Origin: Pseudomonas sp. RIT-PI-S
Lineage (GTDB): Bacteria; Pseudomonadota; Gammaproteobacteria; Pseudomonadales; Pseudomonadaceae
DNA length: 64,000 nt
NCBI RefSeq assembly: GCF_025642975.1
Contig: NZ_JANZKJ010000017.1
Span: forward strand, 42,264-106,263
Direction of reading: 5' to 3'
This document shows positions 42,835 to 51,341 of the stretch, piece by piece; the first letter of the stretch is position 1, and each line of letters starts with the position of its first letter. The notes beneath the pieces were generated by a model, which was not told the DNA's origin, did not search any database, and worked only from the letters and a program-made list of their open reading frames with translations. The translations under genes were made by a program, and so were the position numbers.

Positions 42835-45800
42835 ACCTCTCCGGCCCGTTCATCCGGCGCCCGGTCGCCACCCTGTTGCTGAGCCTGGCGATCATCCTGC
42901 TCGGCGGCGTGAGCTTCGGCCAGCTGGCCGTGGCGCCGTTGCCACAGATGGACTTTCCAGTGATCGTGGTCAGCGCCAACCTGGCCGGGGCCAGCCCGGA
43001 AGTAATGGCTTCGTCGGTGGCCACCCCGTTGGAGCGGGCGTTCGGCGCCATCTCCGGGGTGACCAGCATGAACAGCCGCTCCAGCCAGGGCTCGACCCGG
43101 GTCATCCTGCAATTCGAGCAAGGGCGCGACATCAACGGCGCGGCCCGGGACGTGCAGGCAGCGATCAATGCCTCGCGCAACCTGTTGCCCAGCGGCATGA
43201 AGAGCATGCCCACCTACAAGAAGATCAACCCCTCCCAGGCGCCCGTGATGGTGCTGGCGCTGACCTCTCCGGCGTTGGACAAAGGCCGCTTGTATGACCT
43301 GGCGTCCACCGTCCTCTCGCCGACCCTGGCCCAGGTGAGCGGGGTGGGGGAAGTGCAGATCGGCGGCAGCTCGCTGCCCGCGGTGCGCATCGAGCTGGAG
43401 CCGGCCCGGCTCAACCAGTACGGCATCGCCCTGGACGAGGTGCGCTCGGCCATCGACAACGCCAACGTGCGCCAGCCCAAAGGCTTCGTCGAAGACGCCC
43501 AGCGGGCGTGGCAGGTGCAGGCCAACGACCAGCTCGAGCAGGCTCGCGATTACCGGCCCTTGGTGATCCGCCAGCAAAACGGCGCGATCCTGCGCCTGGG
43601 TGACGTGGCCAAGGTCAGCGATGGGGTCGAGGACCGCTACAACAGCGGCTTCTACAACCGCCAGGATGCGGTGCTGCTGGTGATCAACCGCCAGGCCGGA
43701 GCGAACATCTTGGAAACCGTGGAAGCGATCAAGGCGCACCTGCCGGCGCTGCGCTCGTTACTGCCGGCGAACGTGGAACTGGACGTGGGCATGGACCGCA
43801 CCACGGTGATCAAGGCCACCTTGCACGAGGCCGAGCGCACCCTGCTGATCGCGGTGGTGCTGGTGGTGCTGGTGGTGTTCGGCTTCCTCGCCAACGGCCG
43901 CGCCGCGCTGATCCCCACGCTGGCGGTGCCGGTGTCGCTGATCGGCACCTTCGCGGTGATGTACCTGTACGGGTTTTCCCTCAATAACCTCTCGCTGATG
44001 GCGCTGATCCTGGCCACCGGGCTGGTGGTGGACGACGCCATCGTGGTGCTGGAAAACATTTCCCGGCACATCGACGACGGCATCCCGCCGCTGCGCGCCG
44101 CTTACCAGGGCGCCCGTGAGGTGGGCTTTACCCTGCTGGCGATGAACACCTCCCTGGTGGCGGTGTTCCTGTCCATCCTGTTCATGGGCGGGATCATCGA
44201 GAACCTGTTCCGCGAGTTTTCCATCACCCTTGCCGCCGCGGTGGTGGTATCGCTGGTGGTGTCGCTCACGCTGACCCCCATGCTCTGCGCGCGCTGGCTG
44301 AAACCGCGGCCGCCGGGGCCCGAGCGGCGTTGGCAGCGCTGGAGCAACGCCGCCAACCAGCGGCTGATGGCCGGTTACGATCGCACGTTGGGCTGGGTGC
44401 TGCGCCACCCCGTGCTGACCTTGCTGTCGCTGCTGGCGACCATCGCGCTGAACGTCGCGCTGTATGTGGTGGTGCCCAAAACCTTCATGCCGCAGCAGGA
44501 TACCGGCCAGCTCATGGGCTTCATCCGGGGCGACGACGGCCTCTCCTTCACCGTGATGCAGCCCAAGATGCACCAGTTCCGCGACGCTATCCTGGCCGAC
44601 CCCGCGGTGCTCAGCGTGGCCGCGACCCTTGGCGGTAACAACGGCACCAATAACGCGACCATTCTGGTGCGGCTCAAGCCCCTGGCGGAGCGCGGGGTGT
44701 CTGCGCAGCAAGTGATCGAGCGCCTGCGCCGCACGGTGCCGAAGATCCCCGGCGGGCGCTTGATGCTGATGGCCGACCAAGACCTGCAATTCGGTGGCGC
44801 CCGGGACAACTCCAGCTCCCAGTACCAATACATCATTCAAAGCGGCGACCTGGCCACGTTGCGGCAGTGGTTCCCGAAGGTGGTTGCGCTGTTCCGCTCG
44901 CTGCCGGAGCTGACGTCCATCGATGCCCGCGATGGCGCCGGCACCGCGCAGGTGACCCTGGTGGTGGACCGCGACCAGGCCAAGCGCCTGGGTGTGGACA
45001 TGAACACCGTGATGACGGTGCTCAACAATGCCTATAGCCAGCGGCAGATCTCCACCATCTACGACAGCCTGAACCAGTACCAGGTGGTGATGGAGATCGA
45101 CCCCCGCTATGCCCAGGATCCGGTCACCCTGGACCAGGTGCAGGTCATCACCAGCGCGGGCAAGCGGGTGCCGCTTGCAGCCGTGGCCCGTTACGAGAAC
45201 AGCCTGGCCGATGACAGCGTCAGCCACGACGGGCAGTTCGCCTCGGAGGCGATTTCCTTCGACCTTGCTCCCGGGGTGCCTCTGGATCGCGCCACCGCAG
45301 CGATCGAGCGGGGGCTGGCCGGGCTGGGCATACCCGACGAACTCATCGTCAAGGCCGGTGGCAACGCCAATGCCTTCATGGATTCGCAAAAGAGCCAGCC
45401 ATGGATGATCCTCGGGGCGTTAGTGGCGGTGTACCTGATCCTCGGCATTCTCTATGAGAGCTATATCCACCCGCTGACAATCCTTTCGACCCTGCCCTCG
45501 GCTGGGGTCGGGGCGCTGCTGGCCATCTACCTCACCGGCGGCGAGTTCAGCCTCATTTCCCTCCTGGGGTTGTTCCTGCTGATCGGGGTGGTGAAAAAGA
45601 ACGCGATCCTGATGATCGACCTGGCGCTGCAACTGGAGCGTGACGAAGGCCTGGCGCCGCTGGAGTCAATCCGCCGCGCGTGCCTGCTGCGCTTGCGGCC
45701 GATCCTGATGACCACCCTGGCCGCTGTGCTCGGTGCGCTGCCATTGTTGCTGGGCAGCGGCGACGGCGCGGAGATGCGGCGGCCCCTGGGGCTGGCGATC

Positions 45801-45938
45801 ATCGGCGGTTTGCTGCTCAGCCAGGTCCTGACCCTCTACACCACGCCTGTGGTTTATCTTGCCCTCGACCGCTTGCGCCATCGCTATAACCGCTGGCGTG
45901 GGATCCGCACCGACGCTGCCTTGGAAACCCCGCTATGA
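42831..45938 (+). CDS. muxC: RND efflux pump subunit (MdtC/MuxC type)
   Basis: A 1035-residue second AcrB-family pump, starting with NLSGPFIRRPVATLLLSLAIILLGG and carrying the conserved VVDDAIVVLENISRHIDDG proton-relay segment. MdtB/MdtC-type pairs form one mixed trimer, in which the two subunits have different roles in proton transfer and drug binding. It has no insertion like the one in the preceding gene. It overlaps both neighbours by 4 bases (ATGA). Confidence 0.92.
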   Translation: MNLSGPFIRRPVATLLLSLAIILLGGVSFGQLAVAPLPQMDFPVIVVSANLAGASPEVMASSVATPLERAFGAISGVTSMNSRSSQGSTRVILQFEQGRDINGAARDVQAAINASRNLLPSGMKSMPTYKKINPSQAPVMVLALTSPALDKGRLYDLASTVLSPTLAQVSGVGEVQIGGSSLPAVRIELEPARLNQYGIALDEVRSAIDNANVRQPKGFVEDAQRAWQVQANDQLEQARDYRPLVIRQQNGAILRLGDVAKVSDGVEDRYNSGFYNRQDAVLLVINRQAGANILETVEAIKAHLPALRSLLPANVELDVGMDRTTVIKATLHEAERTLLIAVVLVVLVVFGFLANGRAALIPTLAVPVSLIGTFAVMYLYGFSLNNLSLMALILATGLVVDDAIVVLENISRHIDDGIPPLRAAYQGAREVGFTLLAMNTSLVAVFLSILFMGGIIENLFREFSITLAAAVVVSLVVSLTLTPMLCARWLKPRPPGPERRWQRWSNAANQRLMAGYDRTLGWVLRHPVLTLLSLLATIALNVALYVVVPKTFMPQQDTGQLMGFIRGDDGLSFTVMQPKMHQFRDAILADPAVLSVAATLGGNNGTNNATILVRLKPLAERGVSAQQVIERLRRTVPKIPGGRLMLMADQDLQFGGARDNSSSQYQYIIQSGDLATLRQWFPKVVALFRSLPELTSIDARDGAGTAQVTLVVDRDQAKRLGVDMNTVMTVLNNAYSQRQISTIYDSLNQYQVVMEIDPRYAQDPVTLDQVQVITSAGKRVPLAAVARYENSLADDSVSHDGQFASEAISFDLAPGVPLDRATAAIERGLAGLGIPDELIVKAGGNANAFMDSQKSQPWMILGALVAVYLILGILYESYIHPLTILSTLPSAGVGALLAIYLTGGEFSLISLLGLFLLIGVVKKNAILMIDLALQLERDEGLAPLESIRRACLLRLRPILMTTLAAVLGALPLLLGSGDGAEMRRPLGLAIIGGLLLSQVLTLYTTPVVYLALDRLRHRYNRWRGIRTDAALETPL

Positions 45939-47383
45939 CCGTGCCAACCGCCTTCCGCCCCTGGGCTGTTTATCCGCGCCTGCTGGCCCTGGCCTGCTGC
46001 GCCGGATGGCTCGCCGGCTGCGCCGTGGGCCCGGATTATCAGCGCCCGGCTGTGGCTACGCCGGCGCAGTTCAAGCAGGCCGAGGGTTGGCGGCAGGCGG
46101 CACCGGCCGATGAGCGGGCCCGGGGCGCCTGGTGGGAGGTGTACCAGGACCCGGCCCTCAATGAGCTGGTGGCCGCGCTCAACCGCAACAACCAGACCGT
46201 CGCCCAATATGACGCCCAGTATCGCCAGGCCCAAGCGCTGGTGCGCAGCGCCCGCGGTGCCTTCTATCCAAGCCTCGGCCTGAGCGTAGGCAAAACCCGC
46301 GCCGCCCAGGGCAGCGGCAGCAGCGGTTCTAGCCTGAGCACGGCCAGCAGCGGCATCCGCGATACCTACAACGCGCAATTGGGCGTGAGCTGGGAAGCGG
46401 ATCTGTGGGGCAAGCTGCGTCGCGGTCTGGAAGCCGATACCGCCAGTGCCGGGGCAAGCTTTGCCGAGCTGGCGGCGATGCGCCTGAGCCTGCAATCGCA
46501 ACTGGTGCAGGACTACCTGCAGATTCGCGTGCTGGATGAGCAGAAGCGGCTGTTGCAGGCCACCGTCGAAACCTATCAACGGTCCTTGGAACTGACCCAG
46601 AACCAGTACCGCGCGGGCGTGGCAGGCAGCGACGCCATCGCCCTGGCGCGCACCCAGCTCAAAAGCACGCAGGCCGAACTGGTGGACCTGCAATGGCAGC
46701 GGGCACAGTTGGAAAACGCCATCGCGGTGCTGATGGGCCAGCCTCCGGCCACCTTCGGCCTGGCCGAGCGCGAACAGGTGCCGGCATTGCCGGAGATTCC
46801 CCTGAGTGTGCCGTCGCAATGGCTGGAGCGCCGGCCAGATATCGCCTCGGCGGAGCGTAACGTGATTGCCGCCAATGCCGAGATCGGCGTGGCCACCGCG
46901 GCTTATTACCCCGACCTGTCGCTCAGCCTGAGCGGCGGTTATAGCTCCAGCAGCTCGTCGAACTGGATCAGCCTGCCCAACCGCTACTGGTCGGTGGGGC
47001 CGGAGCTGGCGCTGACCCTGTTCGACGGCGGGCAGCGTTCGGCCGAAGTGCAGCGTACCCAGGCGGCCTATGACCAGACTGTCGCCCAGTACCGGCAGAC
47101 CGTGCTCGACGGCATGCGCGAGGTCGAGGACTACCTCAGCCAGTTGAAGGTCTATGAAAACGAGGCGGTGTTACGCGATGAGGCGCTGGCCGCGGCGCGC
47201 GATTCCTTGCGCCTGACCACCAACCAATACCGGGCAGGGCTTATCGGCTACTTGGACGTGGTCACGGTGCAAGCGACCGCGTTGAATAACGAACGCAGCG
47301 CGCTAACGCTCTTGCAAAGCCGGTTGCTGGCTAGCGTGAACCTGATCGTGGCGCTGGGTGGGGGGTGGGAGGCGAACCCGTAG
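45935..47383 (+). CDS. opmB: Outer-membrane efflux lipoprotein (OpmB/OprM type)
   Basis: A 482-residue TolC-family channel. The signal peptide ends in lipobox LAGC (26-29), so C29 is lipidated. CAVGPDYQRPAV is the typical start of mature NodT/OprM lipoproteins. Two OEP repeats follow (FYPSLGLSVGKT and YYPDLSLSLSGGYSSS are the beta-strand ends), with WLERRPDIASAERNVIAANAEIGVA between them. It is the last gene of the mux operon and completes the tripartite pump. Confidence 0.92.
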   Translation: MTVPTAFRPWAVYPRLLALACCAGWLAGCAVGPDYQRPAVATPAQFKQAEGWRQAAPADERARGAWWEVYQDPALNELVAALNRNNQTVAQYDAQYRQAQALVRSARGAFYPSLGLSVGKTRAAQGSGSSGSSLSTASSGIRDTYNAQLGVSWEADLWGKLRRGLEADTASAGASFAELAAMRLSLQSQLVQDYLQIRVLDEQKRLLQATVETYQRSLELTQNQYRAGVAGSDAIALARTQLKSTQAELVDLQWQRAQLENAIAVLMGQPPATFGLAEREQVPALPEIPLSVPSQWLERRPDIASAERNVIAANAEIGVATAAYYPDLSLSLSGGYSSSSSSNWISLPNRYWSVGPELALTLFDGGQRSAEVQRTQAAYDQTVAQYRQTVLDGMREVEDYLSQLKVYENEAVLRDEALAAARDSLRLTTNQYRAGLIGYLDVVTVQATALNNERSALTLLQSRLLASVNLIVALGGGWEANP

Positions 47384-47401
47384 CAGCCTTATGGCAAGCA
47401 T

Positions 47402-47438
47402 AAAAAAACCGGCCACTGCGCGAAGCAGTCGGCCGGTT
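47402..47438 (-). terminator. Rho-independent terminator of the Gly/Ser-rich gene
   Basis: On the reverse strand AACCGGCCGACTGC, TTCG and GCAGTGGCCGGTT form a long stem-loop followed by a run of seven T. It lies 16 bases after the stop of the reverse-strand gene at 47454. The forward strand has no T-run, so opmB may be stopped only by the stem. Confidence 0.8.
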
Positions 47439-47453
47439 CGATCAAGCCTAGGC

Positions 47454-47780
47454 TTATTTGCTAGCGCCGCCGCCCGAACCACCAGCGCCGCTACCGCCGC
47501 CGCTAGAGCCACCGCCATCGCCCGACCCGCCACCGTCGCTGCCACCACCGGTGCCGTTGGTCATGCCGCCGGTACCTGCGCCCGAGGTGCCAGGGGTGCC
47601 AGGAGTACTTTGGCCCATGCCCCCGTTATTGGTGCCATTGCCACCGCCCGTGGTCGACGGGTTAGTCGTGTTACCACTGTTAGGCGCGGTGGTGGTGCCA
47701 GATTCCGCCGCCAGCGCAGCGACAGAAGTTGCGCTCAGCAGACCGGCTAATACTAGGCCGGCCAGTTTATTCATGTTCAT
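47454..47780 (-). CDS. Gly/Ser-rich low-complexity exported protein
   Basis: A 108-residue protein with a signal peptide (MNMNKLAGLVLAGLLSATSVAALA) and a mature part made almost only of Gly, Ser, Thr, Asn and Pro, ending in long Gly-Gly-Ser/Asp tracts. GGAG is 8 bases before the first ATG, and a strong terminator follows, so it is a real independent gene. Similar low-complexity exported proteins are seen in pseudomonads without known function. A forward Pro-rich frame over the same bases is its shadow. Confidence 0.7.
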   Translation of the reverse strand: MNMNKLAGLVLAGLLSATSVAALAAESGTTTAPNSGNTTNPSTTGGGNGTNNGGMGQSTPGTPGTSGAGTGGMTNGTGGGSDGGGSGDGGGSSGGGSGAGGSGGGASK

Positions 47781-47948
47781 GGGTGAATCTCCGCATTATG
47801 GGGATTACCTTAGCTTGGGTACGACGCTGCGCTTAAGGTGCCTGCTGGCCGACGAACGGTCGCTGCAAGGCTATTTGAGCAATATGTGTTTTAACGTAAA
47901 CGCGAGCCTTTGCCTGCGCTGGGCACCTGATGCCGGTGCCCGCGCCGC

Positions 47949-49118
47949 TCAAGCACTACCGGCTCCGGCGAGCGCCTGCGCCAGGTCGGCGATCAGGTCC
48001 GCTGGCGCTTCCAGGCCGATGTTCAACCGCACCAGTTGCCCTGCTCGCGCCGGGCCCCGGGCCAGCCGCGGGTAGGCCATCACCAGGCTGGTAGTGCCAC
48101 CCCAGCTGAAGCCCAGCTTGAACAAGCGCAGGCCTTCCACGAAGCGGGTGGTGCACGCTTGATCGAAGCCTGGCTGGAACACAATGGAAAACAAGCTGCT
48201 GCTGCCGCTGAAGTCGCGCTGCCAGTGGTCATGCCCCGGGCAATCGGGCAGGGCAGGGTGCAGCACCCGGGCGATGGCTTGCTGCTGCTTGCACCAGCCA
48301 ACGACTTCTAACGCGGAGGCCTGCAACCGCTCCAGGCGCACCGCGAGGGTTTCCAGGCCGCGCAGCGCCAGCGCGCAATCGTCTGGGGATACCCCCAAGC
48401 CCAGCAGGCGATGGGTGGCGCCTAGCCGTTCGAACCACTGTGCGCCGCCGGCAGACACCGAGCCGAGCAGTAGGTCACTGTGCCCGCCTATGTACTTGGT
48501 CAGGGCTTGTAGGCTGATATCCACCCCGTGGGCAAAGGCATCGAAATAGACCCCGGCGGCGTAGGTGTTGTCCAGGGCCACGGGCACTCCCGCCTGGTGC
48601 GCGGCGGCCACGATGGCTGGAACGTCTTGCACTTCCATGGTGATGGAGCCGGGGCTTTCGCACCACACCAGGTGGGTATTAGGCCTGATCAGGGTGGCGA
48701 TGTTCGCGCCGGCCAGCGGGTCGTAAGGTTCGACCTCGATGCCCAGCCCCGCCAATAAATCTGTCGCCAGTTCGCGGTTGGGGCCGTAGGCGCTGTCTGG
48801 CAGCAGCACATGCGAGCCGGCCCGGCAGCAAGCCAGATACACCAGCAGAATCGCCGCCTGGCCTCCCGGGGTGATGAAGCTGCCGTGGGCGCCTTCCAGC
48901 TCGGCGATGCGCAGCGCCAGTTCACGGGTAGTGGGGGTGCCGTACAGGCCGTAGGTGTAGTGGTCCTGGCGCCAGTTGTCCTGCACATCGGCCAGCCGCT
49001 CGAATACCACGGTCGACCCCCGGTGTATCGCCGGCACCAGGGCCTTGAAGCCCGCCGGCACCTGCACCTGAGGCTGAACCAGGGTGGTGTGCCAATGCTG
49101 CTTTTTATTGTCGTTCAT
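47949..49118 (-). CDS. metC: Cystathionine beta-lyase-like PLP enzyme
   Basis: A 389-residue Cys/Met metabolism PLP-dependent enzyme. The PLP lysine is K208 in LQALTKYIGGHSDLLLGSV. YGLYGTPTTRELALRIAELEGAHGSFITPGGQAAI binds the cofactor phosphate, and CESPGSITMEVQDVPAI and ALDNTYAAG (Asp pairing with the pyridine) are typical. These residues favour cystathionine beta-lyase (cystathionine to homocysteine, pyruvate and ammonia) over gamma-synthase. Other C-S lyases of the family cannot be excluded. It stands alone. Confidence 0.85.
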   Translation of the reverse strand: MNDNKKQHWHTTLVQPQVQVPAGFKALVPAIHRGSTVVFERLADVQDNWRQDHYTYGLYGTPTTRELALRIAELEGAHGSFITPGGQAAILLVYLACCRAGSHVLLPDSAYGPNRELATDLLAGLGIEVEPYDPLAGANIATLIRPNTHLVWCESPGSITMEVQDVPAIVAAAHQAGVPVALDNTYAAGVYFDAFAHGVDISLQALTKYIGGHSDLLLGSVSAGGAQWFERLGATHRLLGLGVSPDDCALALRGLETLAVRLERLQASALEVVGWCKQQQAIARVLHPALPDCPGHDHWQRDFSGSSSLFSIVFQPGFDQACTTRFVEGLRLFKLGFSWGGTTSLVMAYPRLARGPARAGQLVRLNIGLEAPADLIADLAQALAGAGSA

Positions 49119-49237
49119 GCGGTCTCCCTGTCTGCTGGGTAGTGCGTTCTGGCCGTCGCTGGTGAGCTTGCCCGCACCTGCAAGAAGCGCCCTGCCCTGG
49201 AGGGCATGGGTGAAGCCGAATCACCCGCGAGCCTGGC

Positions 49238-49963
49238 TCAACACTCCAACGCTTGCGCCACCTCGATCAGCGATTCGGCAACGATGTCCCAGGGGCCGGT
49301 CGCTGCGAGGTCGGTCTGTTGAGCGGGGCCATGTTCGGTGGGCCGGCGTACGAACACCGTGCGCATGCCGGTCGCGCTGGCCGCGGCAAGGTCCTGGTTA
49401 TGGGCGGCGACCATCGCCGTCCGCTCGGGCAGCAGGCCTACCGCGGCCACGGATTTGAGGTAAGCCTGCGGTTGCGGCTTGTAGGTCTGGGCCAACCCGG
49501 CGCCGGTAATGACATCCCAGGGCAGCCCACCGAACCTCGCCAGGTTCAACATGCCGGCGATATGGCCGTTAGACAGGGGCCCTATGGGAAAGCGGGACTT
49601 GAGCCGGGTCAGCCCTTCGACAGCGTCGGGCCAAGGGTCGAGCCGTTCCCAGGCGGTGTTCAGCGCCACCAGGTCGCGTTCGCGGATGGCGGCAAAGTCG
49701 GCGTTGTGCCTGGCCAGGACGGTTTCGAGGTTTTCCCGGTGCAGCACGTCGAGGGTCACGAAGGCACGCTCCCCTGAGCGCACCCGCTGCATCGAGGGCT
49801 GATACAGCCCCCGCCACTCGTCGGCGAAGTTCAGTGGATCGACATCGATTGCGTAGCGGTCGAGGAACGGCTGCGCCGCACGGGCCACGCCGTTGCGCCA
49901 GTCCACCACCGTGCCAAACACGTCGAAGCCTAGAAAGCCTGCCTTCCGCACCTGCTCGCTCAC
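49238..49963 (-). CDS. Haloacid dehalogenase, type II (HAD superfamily)
   Basis: A 241-residue HAD hydrolase. The nucleophile is D14 in LGFDVFGTVVDW, followed by the cap, then FPIGPLSNGH (motif II Ser), YKPQPQAYLKS (motif III Lys) and MVAAHNQDLAAASATGMRTVFVRRP. FDxFGTVVDWR and SNGxxxMLxxLAxxxGLPWDVI are those of (S)-2-haloacid dehalogenases. In type II enzymes the sequence after VAAH usually reads xWD; here it is NQD. The start is a GTG with GGAGG seven bases upstream, which is clearer than the upstream ATG. Confidence 0.85.
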   Translation of the reverse strand: MSEQVRKAGFLGFDVFGTVVDWRNGVARAAQPFLDRYAIDVDPLNFADEWRGLYQPSMQRVRSGERAFVTLDVLHRENLETVLARHNADFAAIRERDLVALNTAWERLDPWPDAVEGLTRLKSRFPIGPLSNGHIAGMLNLARFGGLPWDVITGAGLAQTYKPQPQAYLKSVAAVGLLPERTAMVAAHNQDLAAASATGMRTVFVRRPTEHGPAQQTDLAATGPWDIVAESLIEVAQALEC

Positions 49964-50175
49964 AGCCCGCCCTCCGAAATTTGGCCGGCCTGATCGCCAG
50001 CGGCATACAGTTGACCGCCTCACAGGCCAACGATTGCATCCGGTTGCCGCTGCGTTGGTCGCAGCCGCTGAACGCCGGGCAGGGTTTGAGGGTCGGCAGT
50101 AGGTCCCGCCTTAGCCCGTCGATAAAGAAACCGGGCACGGCGCGCCACCGTACTCAGCCGATCGAGACCCTACCC

Positions 50176-51279
50176 ATGAATACCCTTCCGCCCGTCGTGC
50201 CGCCGATCCTGTTCCAGCCATCCTTCGAGCAGATACCTGAAGACGAAGCCGAAACCAGCGCGGCTTTGGTCGAAGCCATGCACAGCATCCTGGAAACCAC
50301 CCTGGCCGATTACGGCCATCCGGTGCGTAGCGTTCATGCCAAGGCCCACGGGCTGCTCAAGGGAACGCTGACGGTGCTCGACGGGCTGCCGTCGGAGCTG
50401 GCCCAAGGCGCGTTCGCCCGGCCCGGCCGCTACAACGTGGTGATGCGGCTGTCCACCAACCCTGGGGACATCCTCGACGACAAGGTCTCCACCCCGCGTG
50501 GCCTGGCGTTGAAGATCATCGGCGTGGAAGGGGAGCGGCTGCCGGGCAGCGAAGGCGACACCACCCAGGACTTCGTCATGCAGAACGCCAGGGCGTTCAC
50601 CGCGGCCACCCCGAAGGATTTTCTAAAAACGCTGAAGCTCCTGGCAAAAACCACCGACAAGGCCCCAGGGCTGAAGAAAGCCCTCTCGGCGGCCCTGCGC
50701 GGTATCGAATCCACGGTCGAGGCCATGGGCGGTGAAAGCGGCACGCTGAGAAGCCTTGGTGGCCACCCCTTGACGCATATCCTCGGCGAAACCTTTTACA
50801 CGGTCGTGCCCATCCTTTACGGCGCCTATTACGCCAAGCTCAGCGTCGCTCCGGTGTCGCCTGGCCTGACCGCGCTGACCGGGCAGAAGGTGGACCTGGA
50901 CGACAAGCCCGACGGCTTGCGTGAAGCCGTGCAGGCCTACTTCGCCGAGCAGGACGGCACCTGGGAAGTGCGGATTCAGCTCGCCACCGACGCCGAGAAA
51001 ATGCCTATCGAAGACGCCTCGGTGCTATGGCCTGAAGACCAGAGCCCGTATGTCGCCGTAGCGCGTATCGACATCCCCCGGCAGCCCACGTGGTCGACCG
51101 AACGGGTAAGCGAGGTGGACGACGGCATGTCCTTCAGCCCCTGGCATGGCCTGGCCGCGCATCGCCCGCTGGGCGGCATCATGCGCGTGCGCAAGCCGGC
51201 CTACGAGCATTCGGCGGGCTTCCGTGGTGAGCATCGCGGTTGCCCGATCCATGAGCCGCGGCCAGCGGATGGGCTGTGA
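50176..51279 (+). CDS. Catalase-like (SrpA-type) heme-domain protein
   Basis: A 367-residue cytoplasmic protein (no signal peptide) of the catalase-like superfamily. The distal histidine region VRSVHAKAHGLLKGTL (H54, H58), FARPGRYNVVMRLSTNPGD, STPRGLALKIIGVEGERLPG, and TQDFVMQNARAF are family marks. The C-terminus lacks the RxxxY proximal heme-ligand motif of true catalases, and the protein is shorter (catalases about 480), so catalase activity is not assured; a peroxidase or dioxygenase-like role is possible. It is divergent from the dehalogenase gene. Confidence 0.8.
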   Translation: MNTLPPVVPPILFQPSFEQIPEDEAETSAALVEAMHSILETTLADYGHPVRSVHAKAHGLLKGTLTVLDGLPSELAQGAFARPGRYNVVMRLSTNPGDILDDKVSTPRGLALKIIGVEGERLPGSEGDTTQDFVMQNARAFTAATPKDFLKTLKLLAKTTDKAPGLKKALSAALRGIESTVEAMGGESGTLRSLGGHPLTHILGETFYTVVPILYGAYYAKLSVAPVSPGLTALTGQKVDLDDKPDGLREAVQAYFAEQDGTWEVRIQLATDAEKMPIEDASVLWPEDQSPYVAVARIDIPRQPTWSTERVSEVDDGMSFSPWHGLAAHRPLGGIMRVRKPAYEHSAGFRGEHRGCPIHEPRPADGL

Positions 51280-51296
51280 GAGTCGGCCAAGCCTAA

Positions 51297-51326
51297 GCGC
51301 CGGCCACTGCGATCAGTGGCTGGCGC
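51297..51326. terminator. Bidirectional hairpin between convergent genes
   Basis: A 13-bp stem (one G-T pair) with loop CGAT, between the catalase-like gene and the convergent TonB receptor gene. No T-run, but the position fits a shared transcript end. Confidence 0.5.
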
Positions 51327-51341
51327 CTGCCCGTTACCTGG

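Noticed and set aside
43758..45389. 543-codon reverse frame opposite muxC
   Set aside because: Rich in His, Gln, Arg and Asp without any motif, while muxC on the other strand is full length with all pump motifs.
47458..48075. Forward Pro-rich frame over the Gly/Ser-rich gene
   Set aside because: Poly-Pro here is the complement of Gly codons. The reverse gene has signal peptide, Shine-Dalgarno and terminator; the forward frame has none.
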